From Thermoguttaceae bacterium (GTDB lineage: Bacteria; Planctomycetota; Planctomycetia; Pirellulales; Thermoguttaceae), in assembly GCA_017937485.1 (NCBI GenBank), contig JAGBDN010000017.1, positions 1 through 64,000 on the forward strand: a stretch of 64,000 bases of DNA. Direction: 5' to 3'. Of this stretch, positions 23,051 to 32,401 are shown piece by piece; position 1 is the stretch's first letter; each line of letters starts with the position of its first letter. The translations under genes and the position numbers were made by a program. The notes under the pieces are model-generated. The model was not told the origin of the DNA. It made no database searches and saw only the letters and a program-made list of their open reading frames with translations.

Positions 23051-24928
23051 ATGCCCCGATCCTGGAAAAATATTTCGGCCGTTTTGGCGACAAGCGCCGC
23101 GTTGACGTTCGCTTCGCCGCTCGTTTTCGCCCAAGACGCCGACGCTCCGGCGCAAACCGCGCAAGAGTCGCAAGACGCCGACGAAATTCAACTCGAAGAG
23201 GAACTCGACGGCGACGAAAACGCCGAATCGTCGGACGACGTCGCGCTCGACCAAGCGCTCGAAGCCGAACTCGACGCCGACCCTAAAGAAATGTCGGCGG
23301 AAGACTTGCTGAACCTCGCGACCGAGTTGAAACTCTCCGCCGCGAACCTTCTCGACCTCTCGAAGGTGATCCGGCTTTGCGAAGAAGCGCAAAAGAAAGG
23401 CCTCGACGAAGTTAACGCCGAATTCGCCAAACAGCTCCTTATTTCGTCGCGCCTCGACCGGGGCTTGGGCGTCGCGCAACTCTTTTTGAACCCGGAACTT
23501 CCGATCGCTCAACTTCCGCGCGGTTGGGAAGATCTTCGCGATAACGCGATCGGCGACCTCCAAGCGGCGCTGGCCGAAACGCCGGAAATTCCGCTCGCGC
23601 AACTCGCGCTCGGACGGCTCTTAGCGCTCGCCGACAAAACCGACGACGCGAAAAAAGCGTTCGACGCCGCGCTCGCGTCGCCCGATCTTGAAGCCGAAGC
23701 GAAAACGCTCGCGCTCCTTTTCCGCTCCGAACTCGAAACCTCGACGCGCGAAGCGCTTGCGCTCCTCGAAAAAGGTCTCGAATTCGCCCCGGAAGCCGCC
23801 GAAATCCGCTCGCGACTCGCCGCGCAATACCTCGCCGCCAACCGCCCCGACGCCGCGCTCGCGCAGATCGACAAAGCCCTCGAACTCGAACCGGAAAACG
23901 TCGATTTCAAAAAACTTAAAGCGAATATTCTCGCCGAAGCCGGGAAAGTCGACGAAGCGCGCGCCCTCTTCGACGAAGCGACGAAAGACGCCGGCGACAA
24001 TATCCTCGTTCAAATCGAAAAAGGCCAATTTTTGGCCGCGCTCGGCAAACACGACGAAGCGATCGAAAACTTCACGAAACTGATCGAAAAGTTCGACGCG
24101 CCCGGACTTTACTACTTCCGCGCCGTTCTTTACCTCCAAGCGAAAGATTACGACAAAGCGCTCGCCGACGTCAACAAGTCGCTGCGCCAAGGAATGGAAG
24201 TCGCGCCGGCGACCCGACTTAAAGGCGTTATTTACCTCCAAATGGAGAAATACGACGACGCGATTCGCATTTTCAAACAACTGCGACGCCACGTCGAACA
24301 CAAAGACGACGCCGCCGCTCAAATCGCTTACGCGACCGCCAAAAAGGGCCTTTACAAGTCCGCGTTGAAAATGTTGAACGCCGAACTTGAAAAGAAACCG
24401 GAATCGCTCGATTTCCTCCGAACCCTCGCCGATATGGAACTTATGTTCGGCCATTGGGAAAAAGCCGCCGAGGTTTACGAACGTATTCTCAAGTTGAACC
24501 CGGCCGACTCCGGCGTCCTCAACAACTACGCTTGGCTCCTCGCGACCTGCCCGGACGACAAGCTCCGCGACGGCAAACGCGCTCTCGAAATGGCCGTTTC
24601 CGCTTGCGAAATCACGTTTTACGCCGAAGCGCACATTTTAAGCACGCTCGCGTCGGCGCACGCGGAACTCGGCGACTTCGAAAAAGCGCGCGAATGGGCG
24701 CGCAAAGCGGTCGAACTCGGCGAAAAAGAAAAGCACGAAAGCCTCGACAACCTTAAGTCGGAACTCGCGTCCTACGAAGAAGATAAGCCTTGGCGCGAAA
24801 CGTCTGAAATCGTCGAGGAAGTCGAAGAAGACGCCGCGTCGCAAGAAGACGATAAAACCGACGAAGACGCCGCGTCGCAAGAAGGCGAAAAAACCGACGA
24901 AGACGCCGCCGAATCGGACGCCGAGTAA
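23051..24928 (+). CDS. Exported tetratricopeptide-repeat protein with acidic C-terminus
   Basis: Predicted 625 aa. The ATG at 23051 follows AGGAAG; a TTG 15 bases earlier overlaps that site. Signal peptide MPRSWKNISAVLATSAALTF, cleavage after VFA (about residue 27). An acidic stretch (about 28-80) precedes helical repeats. TPR-type units are visible from about residue 185 to 560, e.g. EIPLAQLALGRLLALADKTD, RPDAALAQIDKALELEPENV, HDEAIENFTKLIEKF, YDKALADVNKSLRQGM and WEKAAEVYERILKLNPADS. The last 50 residues are Asp/Glu-rich with two AASQE..KTDED repeats. It is probably a periplasmic scaffold; no partner is obvious, though the same-strand exported hydrolase follows. Confidence 0.88.
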   Translation: MPRSWKNISAVLATSAALTFASPLVFAQDADAPAQTAQESQDADEIQLEEELDGDENAESSDDVALDQALEAELDADPKEMSAEDLLNLATELKLSAANLLDLSKVIRLCEEAQKKGLDEVNAEFAKQLLISSRLDRGLGVAQLFLNPELPIAQLPRGWEDLRDNAIGDLQAALAETPEIPLAQLALGRLLALADKTDDAKKAFDAALASPDLEAEAKTLALLFRSELETSTREALALLEKGLEFAPEAAEIRSRLAAQYLAANRPDAALAQIDKALELEPENVDFKKLKANILAEAGKVDEARALFDEATKDAGDNILVQIEKGQFLAALGKHDEAIENFTKLIEKFDAPGLYYFRAVLYLQAKDYDKALADVNKSLRQGMEVAPATRLKGVIYLQMEKYDDAIRIFKQLRRHVEHKDDAAAQIAYATAKKGLYKSALKMLNAELEKKPESLDFLRTLADMELMFGHWEKAAEVYERILKLNPADSGVLNNYAWLLATCPDDKLRDGKRALEMAVSACEITFYAEAHILSTLASAHAELGDFEKAREWARKAVELGEKEKHESLDNLKSELASYEEDKPWRETSEIVEEVEEDAASQEDDKTDEDAASQEGEKTDEDAAESDAE

Positions 24929-24963
24929 CGCGTCGTTTTTCCCTTCGTTTATCGATTGACGCC

Positions 24964-25014
24964 GCGCCGTCGTTTTTCGCGAAAATTTTCCGTCGCGAAA
25001 GGGGCGGCGCGTTT
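24964..25014 (+). terminator. Probable terminator after the TPR gene
   Basis: GCGCCG (24964-24969) pairs with CGGCGC (25005-25010) and TTTCGCGA (24975-24982) with TCGCGAAA (24993-25000), followed by GTTTT. Confidence 0.6.
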
Positions 25015-25059
25015 TCCATTTTTCGCAACTTTTTCAATTTTCCCGTTTAGGAACCGTTT

Positions 25060-25983
25060 ATGCGCATTTTTCGTTTTCTTACCTTAGCGCTTTGCGCCGC
25101 GACGTTCGCCTTCGCAAACGCCGCCGTTTCGACGCTTAACGCCGAAGAGCCGAAATTCCAACAAGTTTCCGACGTTGTTTACAAGAAAGTCGGCGACCGC
25201 GAAATCAAATTGAACCTCTTTTTGCCCCTCAAAAACGGCGAAACCGTCAAGAACGCGCCCCTTTACATCTACCTCGACAGCGGTTGCTGGTACTCCGGAA
25301 ACCCCGGCGACGGCGGCTTTTGGCGTTGGCTCGGCGTCCTCGACCGCGGTTGCGCGATCGCCAGCGTTTCGCACCGTCCGATCAACGAAGCGCCCTTCCC
25401 GGCCCCGATGGAAGACGTCCGCGCGGCGGTTCGTTTCTTGCGCAAAAACGCCGAAAAATACGGCCTCGACCCGAACAACTTCACGGCGGGCGGCTACTCG
25501 AGCGGCGGGCACCTCTCGCTGACGCTCGGAATCTCCGACGCGAAAAGCGTTTACGAAGTCGGCGACAACCTCGACGTTTCCGGGCAAGTCCAACAAGTCG
25601 TCGAATTTTACGGCCCGACCGACTTCCCGCTCGTTTTCGAACGCATTTCAAGAGAAGCGGTCGACTGCATTTACGTCGCGTTCAACATTAAAAAAGCCGA
25701 CGCCGACGACAAAACGTCGCCGGTTTACGCCGACTTGATGGCGCGCGCCAAAAAATACTCGCCGCTTCACGCCGTCGACGGCGATTTCGCGCCGACGTTA
25801 ATCCTTCACGGCACGGATGATACGATCGTTCCGTTGAGTCAAAGCGCGCTCCTTTTCGACGAACTGCGCAAAGCGGGCGTCCGAACGAAGTTGATCGTCG
25901 GCAACGGCGGCGTTCACGACGGCGGCACGGTCGCGCTCCCGCAAGAATTTCGCCGCGAAGCCGCCGAATTTCTCGGTTGGTAA
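25060..25983 (+). CDS. Exported alpha/beta hydrolase (BD-FAE/esterase-like)
   Basis: Predicted 307 aa. Signal peptide of about 29 residues (MRIFRFLTLALCAATFAFAN, cleavage near LNA). The nucleophile elbow is GGYSSGGHLSLTL (Ser at about residue 150), the acid is in LILHGTDDTIVPLSQ (Asp at about 251) and the His is in GNGGVHDGG (about 289). Architecture and length match BD-FAE/carboxylesterase-like enzymes. The oxyanion-hole segment, usually HGGxW, reads YLDSGCWYSGNPGDG, so the canonical His-Gly-Gly is altered. It probably hydrolyses an ester in the periplasm; the substrate is unknown. It lies 131 bases after the TPR gene, with a terminator between them and another after it. Confidence 0.87.
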   Translation: MRIFRFLTLALCAATFAFANAAVSTLNAEEPKFQQVSDVVYKKVGDREIKLNLFLPLKNGETVKNAPLYIYLDSGCWYSGNPGDGGFWRWLGVLDRGCAIASVSHRPINEAPFPAPMEDVRAAVRFLRKNAEKYGLDPNNFTAGGYSSGGHLSLTLGISDAKSVYEVGDNLDVSGQVQQVVEFYGPTDFPLVFERISREAVDCIYVAFNIKKADADDKTSPVYADLMARAKKYSPLHAVDGDFAPTLILHGTDDTIVPLSQSALLFDELRKAGVRTKLIVGNGGVHDGGTVALPQEFRREAAEFLGW

Positions 25984-26016
25984 CGCTCGTTTCTTAACGT
26001 TTTAACGTTTTTTGCG

Positions 26017-26053
26017 ACGCCGCTTGTTTCTCGTTGAAACGGGCGGCGTTTTT
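26017..26053 (+). terminator. Terminator after the hydrolase gene
   Basis: ACGCCGC (26017-26023) pairs with GCGGCGT (26043-26049), extended by TTTC/GAAA inside, followed by five T. The 25984-26297 gap holds only this and the promoter of gene A. Confidence 0.85.
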
Positions 26054-26156
26054 CGTCGGCGGACGCTTTCTTTCGCGCTTTCTTTTCTCGCCGCGACGCC
26101 GAGTCAAAAAATTTTGCGAAATTTTGCGAAATTTTGTCGAATTTCCAAGAATTTAC

Positions 26157-26185
26157 TTGACGTCGTCTTTGCGACGCGTTATCAT
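26157..26185 (+). promoter_or_regulatory. Promoter of array gene A
   Basis: TTGACG (26157-26162), 17-base spacer, TATCAT (26180-26185). The -35 is extended as TTGACGTCG, as in the promoters of genes C and L. Confidence 0.7.
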
Positions 26186-26297
26186 TTTACTTAATGTCGC
26201 CGCGTCGCCGAGTCTTGTTTCGATTTTTTGTCGAAACGCCGTCTTTTGACGCCGCGACGCTTTTATTCGCGTTTCTTTTGCCGTTAAGGAGTTTATT

Positions 26298-27617
26298 ATG
26301 CCGCGCCGCAGATTACTATACGTTATCGTTTTTTATGCGACTTTCGCCGCCGCTTCGACCGCGTTCGACCCCGTCGTTTCCGTTTCTTCGCTCCGCGCCG
26401 ACGAATCGCGGGCCGCCGTCGCCGCGTTCGACAAAACGCTCCTCGAAATTCCGGACGGCGAAACGACCGAATTTTACCAAAAACGCTTGGAAGTTTTGCT
26501 CGCGGAACTCCGCGCTCGTCCTTCGGCCAAACCCGCGAAAAACCAATTTCCGTTCGTCGACCTTTCTCCGGAACAACGCGAATTAACCCCGGCGATCGCG
26601 ACCGTTCGTTTGAAGCTCGCCGACGCCGCGTCGCTGACGCAATCCCAACGAGACGAACACTTCCGCGCCGCGCTCGATATTCTTAGCGCCGCGAACGATC
26701 TCGCCGCGTTGCGAGCGATTGTCGCCAAGGAAAAAGCCGCTTACCAAGCGTCGCCCAACGATAAAAACGCCGAACGCGTCGCGTTTACCGAACAAATAAT
26801 CGTCAACCGCCGCCTCGTTAGCGTTCTGCAATCCCTCTCCAAGCGTTACGCCGATCGGCCAATAACGCGCCGCGATCCTCCGACGCTCGCGCCGGAAGAA
26901 GAGGCGGAACTGCGCTCGCTCGAAACCGAACTCGTTGCGAAAGTTAAGGCGGCGGAAATCCCGTTCCAACCGACGGACGCCGTTCAGGACTGGGCGGACG
27001 CCGCAGTTTCTTATCTCTCTATTTTTGAAGGCCTTGCGCCTCAAATCGGCGGCTCGTTCAAAAAAGAGTTGCGCGACGTTTTGGCCGACTCCGACGACGC
27101 GAAACGACGCAAAATCGCCGAGCGATTGAGCGCCGAAATTCGCCGCGACGAACTGCCGGGCAAAGAACTTAAACTTGAAGGCTTCCTCGCCGACGGCGCC
27201 GAACTCGATTGGGAATCGTATCGCGGCAAAGTCGTTTGGCTCCAAACGCGTTACAACGAGGAGACAATGACGCCGTTCGCTTTGCCGTCCAACAATCCGC
27301 CGATCTCGAAATTTAAAGCGCTTTACGCGAAATACGCCGACGCCGGGCTCGCGATTCTCGAATACAATATTTCCGAGCGCGCTCCGAACGCCGACTCCAA
27401 GTACAAATCGCGCGTTCCGGAACCCGGTTATCCGATTTTGTCGCGTCGTTTAAGCGCCGATGCGGAAAAGGATTACGTCGACTTCGCTCAATTTTATCGC
27501 CTTAAAGCCGCCGGACTCGCGATCCTTATCGACGTCGACGGGAAAGTCGTTAGCGTCGCCCCGAATGCCGACGACCTCGAAAAGCTCTTAAAGGAGCGTT
27601 TCCCGAACGTTAAGTAA
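26298..27617 (+). CDS. Array gene A: exported VPxGE-FY protein with cysteine-less TlpA-like domain
   Basis: Predicted 439 aa; ATG at 26298 after AAGGAG. The signal peptide covers about residues 1-30. One copy of the array motif, LLEIPDGETTEFYQKRLEVL, sits at about residues 47-66. A helical middle region follows, and residues 291-439 align with the thioredoxin-fold domain of genes B and K: DGAELDWESYRGKVVWL at the domain start, ALYAKYADAGLAILEYN after it and IDVDGKVVSV near the end. The position of the CGPC active site reads as a stretch without cysteine, and the cis-proline loop (GIPTM in B) is AAGLA. The protein therefore should not be a dithiol oxidoreductase. It is monocistronic, with its own promoter and terminator. 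Function unknown. Confidence 0.85.
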   Translation: MPRRRLLYVIVFYATFAAASTAFDPVVSVSSLRADESRAAVAAFDKTLLEIPDGETTEFYQKRLEVLLAELRARPSAKPAKNQFPFVDLSPEQRELTPAIATVRLKLADAASLTQSQRDEHFRAALDILSAANDLAALRAIVAKEKAAYQASPNDKNAERVAFTEQIIVNRRLVSVLQSLSKRYADRPITRRDPPTLAPEEEAELRSLETELVAKVKAAEIPFQPTDAVQDWADAAVSYLSIFEGLAPQIGGSFKKELRDVLADSDDAKRRKIAERLSAEIRRDELPGKELKLEGFLADGAELDWESYRGKVVWLQTRYNEETMTPFALPSNNPPISKFKALYAKYADAGLAILEYNISERAPNADSKYKSRVPEPGYPILSRRLSADAEKDYVDFAQFYRLKAAGLAILIDVDGKVVSVAPNADDLEKLLKERFPNVK

Positions 27618-27658
27618 CGCCGCGCAACGTTCCGACGCCCGCCGCGATGTTCTTTCGC

Positions 27659-27699
27659 AACGCGTTTCCGACGATTCGCCGCTCGGAAGCGCGTTTTTT
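27659..27699 (+). terminator. Terminator after array gene A
   Basis: AACGCGTTTCCGA and TCGGAAGCGCGTT form a 13-bp stem with one mismatch, followed by a run of T. The 27618-28046 gap holds this, one copy of the 26-bp dispersed motif and the promoter of gene B. Confidence 0.85.
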
Positions 27700-27744
27700 C
27701 TCGTCGTCGCGCTTCTTGCCTAACGTCTTGTCGAACGTCTCTTT

Positions 27745-27770
27745 CTTGCGCATTTTACGCAGTTTGCGCC
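27745..27770 (-). repeat. 26-bp dispersed intergenic motif, copy 3
   Basis: Minus-strand core GCAAACTGCGTAAAATGCGC; intergenic like the copies at 4568 and 10528. Confidence 0.55.
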
Positions 27771-27839
27771 GTTTCGACGGCGGCGCGTAAAAATTTCGAA
27801 AAAAATTCGCCGAAACGCGCTTAAAATTCTTCGTTCCGA

Positions 27840-27868
27840 TTGATTTTTCTCGGCGTTTACGCTATACT
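27840..27868 (+). promoter_or_regulatory. Promoter of array gene B
   Basis: TTGATT (27840-27845), 17-base spacer, TATACT (27863-27868). Both hexamers are identical to those of the gene K promoter (49665-49693). Leader of about 170 bases. Confidence 0.75.
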
Positions 27869-28046
27869 TGTCGACGCAATTCGCGACGCGAACGGTCGTT
27901 CGGCGCGCCGCGACTCGTCGACGTTTTCGGCGACCGAAGCGTTTTTTCCTCCGTTCGCCTCCGCTCGACGCTTATCGTTCCCCCCTCGGCGACGCGCTCG
28001 TTTTTAGCGGCAAGTCGCTTTAATTCGACCTTTAGAAAGGGTTCCA

Positions 28047-29228
28047 ATGCGTTTTTTCCGTTTCATTCTTAGCGCCGCGCTCGTCGCCGCTCCCGCCGCG
28101 CTTTCCGTTTCCTCCGCCGCCGCGCAAGACGCCGCTCCGGCCCCCGCCGCCGTCGCTAAGTCCGGCGCTCCCGCGACTTTCGACGAAACGCTCTTCAACG
28201 TTCCGGACGGCAAAGACGCGAAATTTTACCAAGAACGTTTGAACGCGCTTCAAGAAGCGTTCCAAAAATATTACCAAGCGACCGGCGGCGACCAAGCGAA
28301 GATCGGCGCGCTGATTCCGAAACTCCAAGTCGCGGCCAAAACGATCTTTAAGAACCTCGTCGACGCGCAAGACGTTCCGGAAGCCGAGCGTTTCCAATAC
28401 TTCCAAAGCTACGCCGCGTCGTTTGCGCAAGAGGGCGACCTCGACGGGCTGAACGCTCTCCTCGCCAAAGAACAAGCGAAGAAACCGGTCGACGCCGAAC
28501 GCGTTAAGTTCTTGGATTACATCATCGTCAGCGTCCGCCTCGACAAAGCGCTCGAAGCGAACGACGAAGCCGGTCTCGCCAAAATCGGCGCGGAAATTAT
28601 CGCTAAAGCCAACGCCGACGAAACTTGGACGCAAAACGCTCCGGCGTTGCTCTCCGGCGTCGCTCGAATGAATCCGAAAGTCGGAACGAAACTGCTGAAC
28701 GATCTTTGCGCTTCGTTCGCCGCTTCGAAAGACGCGAACCGCCGACAAATCGCCGCTTCCCTCGCCGGTCAGCTCCGTTTCCTCAACCTCGTCGGGAACG
28801 AAATGAAAGTCGAAGGGCTCTACCTCGACGGAACCGAAATCGACTGGAAGTCGTATCGCGGCAAGGTCGTTTTGATCGACTTCTGGGCGACTTGGTGCGG
28901 CCCCTGCGTCGGCGAAATCCCGAATATGACGCGTATGTACGAAAAATACAACGCCGCCGGCTTCGAAATCCTCGGGTACAGCCTCGACCAAGACCTCGAC
29001 GCGCTCCACAAGTTCGAAGAAGACCGCAAACTCCCTTGGAAAACCGCGTCGCAAAAGCTCTCGCTCGACTATAAAGCGAAGAAATTCGTCGATTTGAGCC
29101 AATATTACGGGATCACCGGCATTCCGACGATGATTCTCGTCGGCAAAGACGGCAAAGTTCTCAGCGTGAACGCCCGCGGCCCGGAACTCGAACGCCTCCT
29201 CAAAGCGCAATTCCCGAACGTCAAGTGA
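28047..29228 (+). CDS. Array gene B: exported TlpA-like thiol-disulfide oxidoreductase with intact CGPC
   Basis: Predicted 393 aa. Signal peptide 1-27 (FILSAALVAAPAALSVSSAA, then AQ). The array motif FNVPDGKDAKFYQERLNALQ is at about residues 50-69. A helical middle part follows. The C-terminal TlpA/ResA-like thioredoxin domain (about 250-393) has the complete active site FWATWCGPCVGEIPNM (Cys284 and Cys287) and the cis-proline loop GITGIPTMILVGKDGKV (Pro360). It should act on disulfides outside the cytoplasm, for example in cytochrome c maturation or protein reduction. It is monocistronic between a TTGATT/TATACT promoter and a strong terminator. It is the closest relative of gene K at the other end of the array. 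Confidence 0.93.
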   Translation: MRFFRFILSAALVAAPAALSVSSAAAQDAAPAPAAVAKSGAPATFDETLFNVPDGKDAKFYQERLNALQEAFQKYYQATGGDQAKIGALIPKLQVAAKTIFKNLVDAQDVPEAERFQYFQSYAASFAQEGDLDGLNALLAKEQAKKPVDAERVKFLDYIIVSVRLDKALEANDEAGLAKIGAEIIAKANADETWTQNAPALLSGVARMNPKVGTKLLNDLCASFAASKDANRRQIAASLAGQLRFLNLVGNEMKVEGLYLDGTEIDWKSYRGKVVLIDFWATWCGPCVGEIPNMTRMYEKYNAAGFEILGYSLDQDLDALHKFEEDRKLPWKTASQKLSLDYKAKKFVDLSQYYGITGIPTMILVGKDGKVLSVNARGPELERLLKAQFPNVK

Positions 29229-29284
29229 ATCGGGAAAAGCGTTTCGCTTAACCGTTTAAATTTTGTCGTTTAACAACGATTTTT

Positions 29285-29327
29285 AACGCCGTTTCCGAAC
29301 GTTTTCGCGTTGGGAGACGGCGTTTTT
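29285..29327 (+). terminator. Terminator after array gene B
   Basis: AACGCCGT/ACGGCGTT outer stem with paired inner segments and a T-run. The design matches the terminator after gene K. The 29229-29530 gap holds this and the gene C promoter. Confidence 0.85.
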
Positions 29328-29416
29328 TCTTTCTTGACGCGCTCCTCTTTCGCAACCGCCGCGCGACGCAACGTCAAAAAATTTCCAAAAAAACGACAAA
29401 ACGAAGCGGAATTTCC

Positions 29417-29445
29417 TTGACGTCGCTTAGCGCTCGCGATAAAAT
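29417..29445 (+). promoter_or_regulatory. Promoter of array gene C and probably of the C-I operon
   Basis: TTGACG (29417-29422), 17-base spacer, TAAAAT (29440-29445). The stretch is nearly identical to the gene L promoter (51129-51157), including the spacer end GCTCGCGA. Confidence 0.85.
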
Positions 29446-29530
29446 ATCGACGACGGAACGTCGTTTGGCGCGACGTTTCCCCCTTAACGCACTTTTCTTT
29501 CCTTTCCTTACAACGCAAGGAGCCTCCGTT

Positions 29531-32338
29531 ATGCGCAACTCTCGGAATCGACGTCGCGGCGCCGCGGCGCGCGTCCTTCTCTCCGCCGCGCTCGGTTTCG
29601 GAGCGGCGGTCGCTTCGCCGGTCGTTTTCCCCGAATCGCCGACGCTTCGCGTTTTCGCCGCCGACGAAGCGCAAAAAGCGCCCCTTTCGGACGCCGAGTT
29701 GTTCGCGTTTCCGCCGGAAGACCAAGGAGTCGCGTTTTACCAAGAGCGTTTGGAGGCGATTCAAGCCAGAATCCGCGAGATTCGCCAAACCGAAGGCAAG
29801 GACGCGGCGAAACTTGCGAAAGAAAAGTCGCGAGAGGCGCGCGTCGCCGTTTTGCGCGTTCTTATCGACGAGCCGTCGCTTGAAGCGAACCGCGCCGTTC
29901 GTCTTAGCGATTATCTTCAAGAGAAGTTCGGCGAATCGGGCGATCTCGACGGTTTTCAAGCGTTTGTCGACGCCAACGGCGCCGCGCTCGAAACCTCCGT
30001 TCTTTCTTCGACTTACATCCAAATAGCGGAAACGCGAAACGTCGAGGCGGCGAAACTTTTCGCGATCGGCGACCGCGTCGCGTCTTACTCGCTCGACCAA
30101 TGGTTTTCGCTCGGGCCGTACAATCGCAACCTCGAAGCCCCCTCTTTGAACTACCTCGTCGAAATCCAAGACGGCCAAACGTCCGGCTACTACCGCCGCG
30201 CTTACCTGCGCCTGCGCCAACAACGCGTTACTATTTGGACTTACGACCGTTTGAAACCGATCTTCAACTTGGCTTACCGCGAGATTTTCCGCAATCTCGC
30301 CGACGCCGCCGACCTTCCGGAAAGCGACCGCGCCGAGTATTTCAAGCGTTACGCCGCGACGCTCTCCGGCGACGAAGCGAAAGCGCGCCTCGCCGACGAA
30401 GAAGCGAAACCGGAAAACAAACGTTCCGACGCTCGCGTCGCCGTCCTTAAAGCGACGGTCGACGGGACGTTAGGCGTCGAGCCGCAAGCGCCGCTTTTTC
30501 ACGTCAAATCGAACGCGAACACCCCGAAATCCGCCGACGATTTTTCCGAAACGCTCTTCGACGTCCCGGACGGTCGAAGCGCCGATTGGTACGAAGAACG
30601 CTTGCGACGTCTTGAAGACTCGGCCCAAAACGCGCCGCCCGAGCTCGCGCCGCGCCTTATCGACGCTCGTCATAAACTCTTGCTCCGCCTCGCCGAAGCG
30701 CAAACGACGCCGACGACGACGCGTTTTCGCCATTTTACGCTCTTGATCGACTCGCTCGAAGAAGACCTCGACGCGTTCCAAGCCTTCGCCGCCGAATTTA
30801 AAGCGAACGCCGACCTAAACGACGAACACGAAGCCGCTTGCGTTCGCGCTCTCGACGAACGTCTCATTCGCCGCCGCGTCGCGCGGGCCGCGCTTTCGCC
30901 GTTCAATCCCGAAGCGCTAAGCCCCGAGAAACGCGACGCCGAGTTGGCCGAAATCGAAACGGAACTCGTTCGCCTCGCGACGGAAGAAGGCGTCCGTCTC
31001 GCCGCCGGCGCAAAGGAGTCCTCCGACCTCGACCGCATTCCGCATCTCTTCTTCCAAAACGCGCCGCAGGTCGCCGGTCGACTTCGCGAGAAAATTATCG
31101 CCGCTCGAGCCGCCGCCGTCGCGGAAATCCTTCCCGACGATTCCCCGTTCGCAACGTTCGACGAAACGCTTCTCGACGTTCCAAACGACGAAACCGCCGC
31201 GTTTTATCTCAAACGTTTGAGAGCGCTCGACGCCGAACGCGGCCGTTGCGCCGTCGCTTACCGCGAACGCGAAAAGGAACGCGGTCTCGACGAAGCGGCG
31301 CGCCTTTACGTCCGCCCCGGTCAAGTTCGCCAAGGCGGTCGAGTCGTTCGCGCGAAGCCGGAAACCGTCGATTCGCGGTACTTTGCGACGGTCGCCGAGT
31401 TGGAGCGCCGTCTCGCCGACGCGCCGGAACTCGAACCGACCGTTCGGAACGAACATTACCTCCGTTATCTCGCGGCGACGACCGACGCGAAACCCGCCGC
31501 GGACTACTGGTCTCCGGAGCGACGTCGCGACTTTTACGCCGAACGCGCCGCCGAAGAAACGTCGAAAACGCCGGTCGATTGGCGGCGCGTTATCCTCTTG
31601 AACGATTTGATCGACCGCGAAGAGGAAAAAATCGCCAAGGAGGCGAGACTCGAAGGCTACCCGACGCCGCTCAAAGCCGACGAAATCGCCCAACTTTGCG
31701 ACGTCCCAAGCGGAGAAACCGCCGAGTTTTACCGCAAACGCCTCGCCGCGTTAAACGTCGTCGCGATTTACGCCGCTCCGTCCCCCGCGTCCGCCCGAAA
31801 TTCCAATTCCAACCCCAACGCCAAGTTCGCGCCGCAAATCGCCGACGCGACGCTCGACGTTTCGCGGCGTCTCGCGTTCGCCGACGACTTGGAACCGTTC
31901 GCGCGCTTCGTTCAACTTCAACGTTACGCCGACGCGCTCCTCGCCGCCGGAAAATTCGACGCGCTTCGGGACGCGCTCGAAACGGAGCGTTCCCGCGACA
32001 AGAAGTCGCCGGTCGACGAACTTCGCGAACCGTTTTTGGAGTTTGCGCTCCTAAAAGCGCGTTTGCAAGGGGTTAAAAGCGCCCCCGACGCCTTAAACGC
32101 GCCCGCCGAACTCACCGAAATCGCCGACGCGCTCGTCGAACGGGCCGCCGACGGCGCCGTCCCTTGGCTCCTCGACCGCGCTTGGTCGCAAGAAGCCGAA
32201 ACGTTCGCGCAAGAAATCGCCGCGCTCGACGCCGACGTCGCAAAGCGTTTTGCAGCCGACGTTTGCAAACGTCTCGCCGACTCCGAAAGCGCCGTCGACC
32301 GCGCCGTCGTCGAGCGTTTAAAAGTCGCGTTCCCCTAA
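29531..32338 (+). CDS. Array gene C: exported protein with four VPxGE-FY motifs, no thioredoxin domain
   Basis: Predicted 935 aa. The ATG at 29531 follows AAGGAG; an in-frame TTG at 29417 is the -35 box, not a start. The signal peptide is long (about 43 residues, basic N-terminus, ending near RVFA). Array motifs lie at about residues 57 (FPPEDQGVAFYQERLEAIQ), 342 (FDVPDGRSADWYEERLRRL), 543 (LDVPNDETAAFYLKRLRAL) and 723 (CDVPSGETAEFYRKRLAAL). Between them are family-typical helical segments such as ADAPELEPTVRNEHYLRYL and AFADDLEPFARF. It ends at SESAVDRAVVERLKVAFP, exactly where its paralogues go on into the thioredoxin-like domain, so that domain is absent here. It is the first gene of a probable operon C-D-E-F-G-H-I with gaps of 63 to 169 bases. 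Function unknown. Confidence 0.85.
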   Translation: MRNSRNRRRGAAARVLLSAALGFGAAVASPVVFPESPTLRVFAADEAQKAPLSDAELFAFPPEDQGVAFYQERLEAIQARIREIRQTEGKDAAKLAKEKSREARVAVLRVLIDEPSLEANRAVRLSDYLQEKFGESGDLDGFQAFVDANGAALETSVLSSTYIQIAETRNVEAAKLFAIGDRVASYSLDQWFSLGPYNRNLEAPSLNYLVEIQDGQTSGYYRRAYLRLRQQRVTIWTYDRLKPIFNLAYREIFRNLADAADLPESDRAEYFKRYAATLSGDEAKARLADEEAKPENKRSDARVAVLKATVDGTLGVEPQAPLFHVKSNANTPKSADDFSETLFDVPDGRSADWYEERLRRLEDSAQNAPPELAPRLIDARHKLLLRLAEAQTTPTTTRFRHFTLLIDSLEEDLDAFQAFAAEFKANADLNDEHEAACVRALDERLIRRRVARAALSPFNPEALSPEKRDAELAEIETELVRLATEEGVRLAAGAKESSDLDRIPHLFFQNAPQVAGRLREKIIAARAAAVAEILPDDSPFATFDETLLDVPNDETAAFYLKRLRALDAERGRCAVAYREREKERGLDEAARLYVRPGQVRQGGRVVRAKPETVDSRYFATVAELERRLADAPELEPTVRNEHYLRYLAATTDAKPAADYWSPERRRDFYAERAAEETSKTPVDWRRVILLNDLIDREEEKIAKEARLEGYPTPLKADEIAQLCDVPSGETAEFYRKRLAALNVVAIYAAPSPASARNSNSNPNAKFAPQIADATLDVSRRLAFADDLEPFARFVQLQRYADALLAAGKFDALRDALETERSRDKKSPVDELREPFLEFALLKARLQGVKSAPDALNAPAELTEIADALVERAADGAVPWLLDRAWSQEAETFAQEIAALDADVAKRFAADVCKRLADSESAVDRAVVERLKVAFP

Positions 32339-32401
32339 ACGACCTCGTCGCTTCAACCGTTGAATTTGCAAGTTTTACCCCGTTCCAAAGGAAACAACGA
32401 C

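Noticed and set aside
29417..29530. Upstream TTG start for array gene C
   Set aside because: The TTG is the -35 box of a good promoter, and the ATG at 29531 has AAGGAG and begins the signal peptide.
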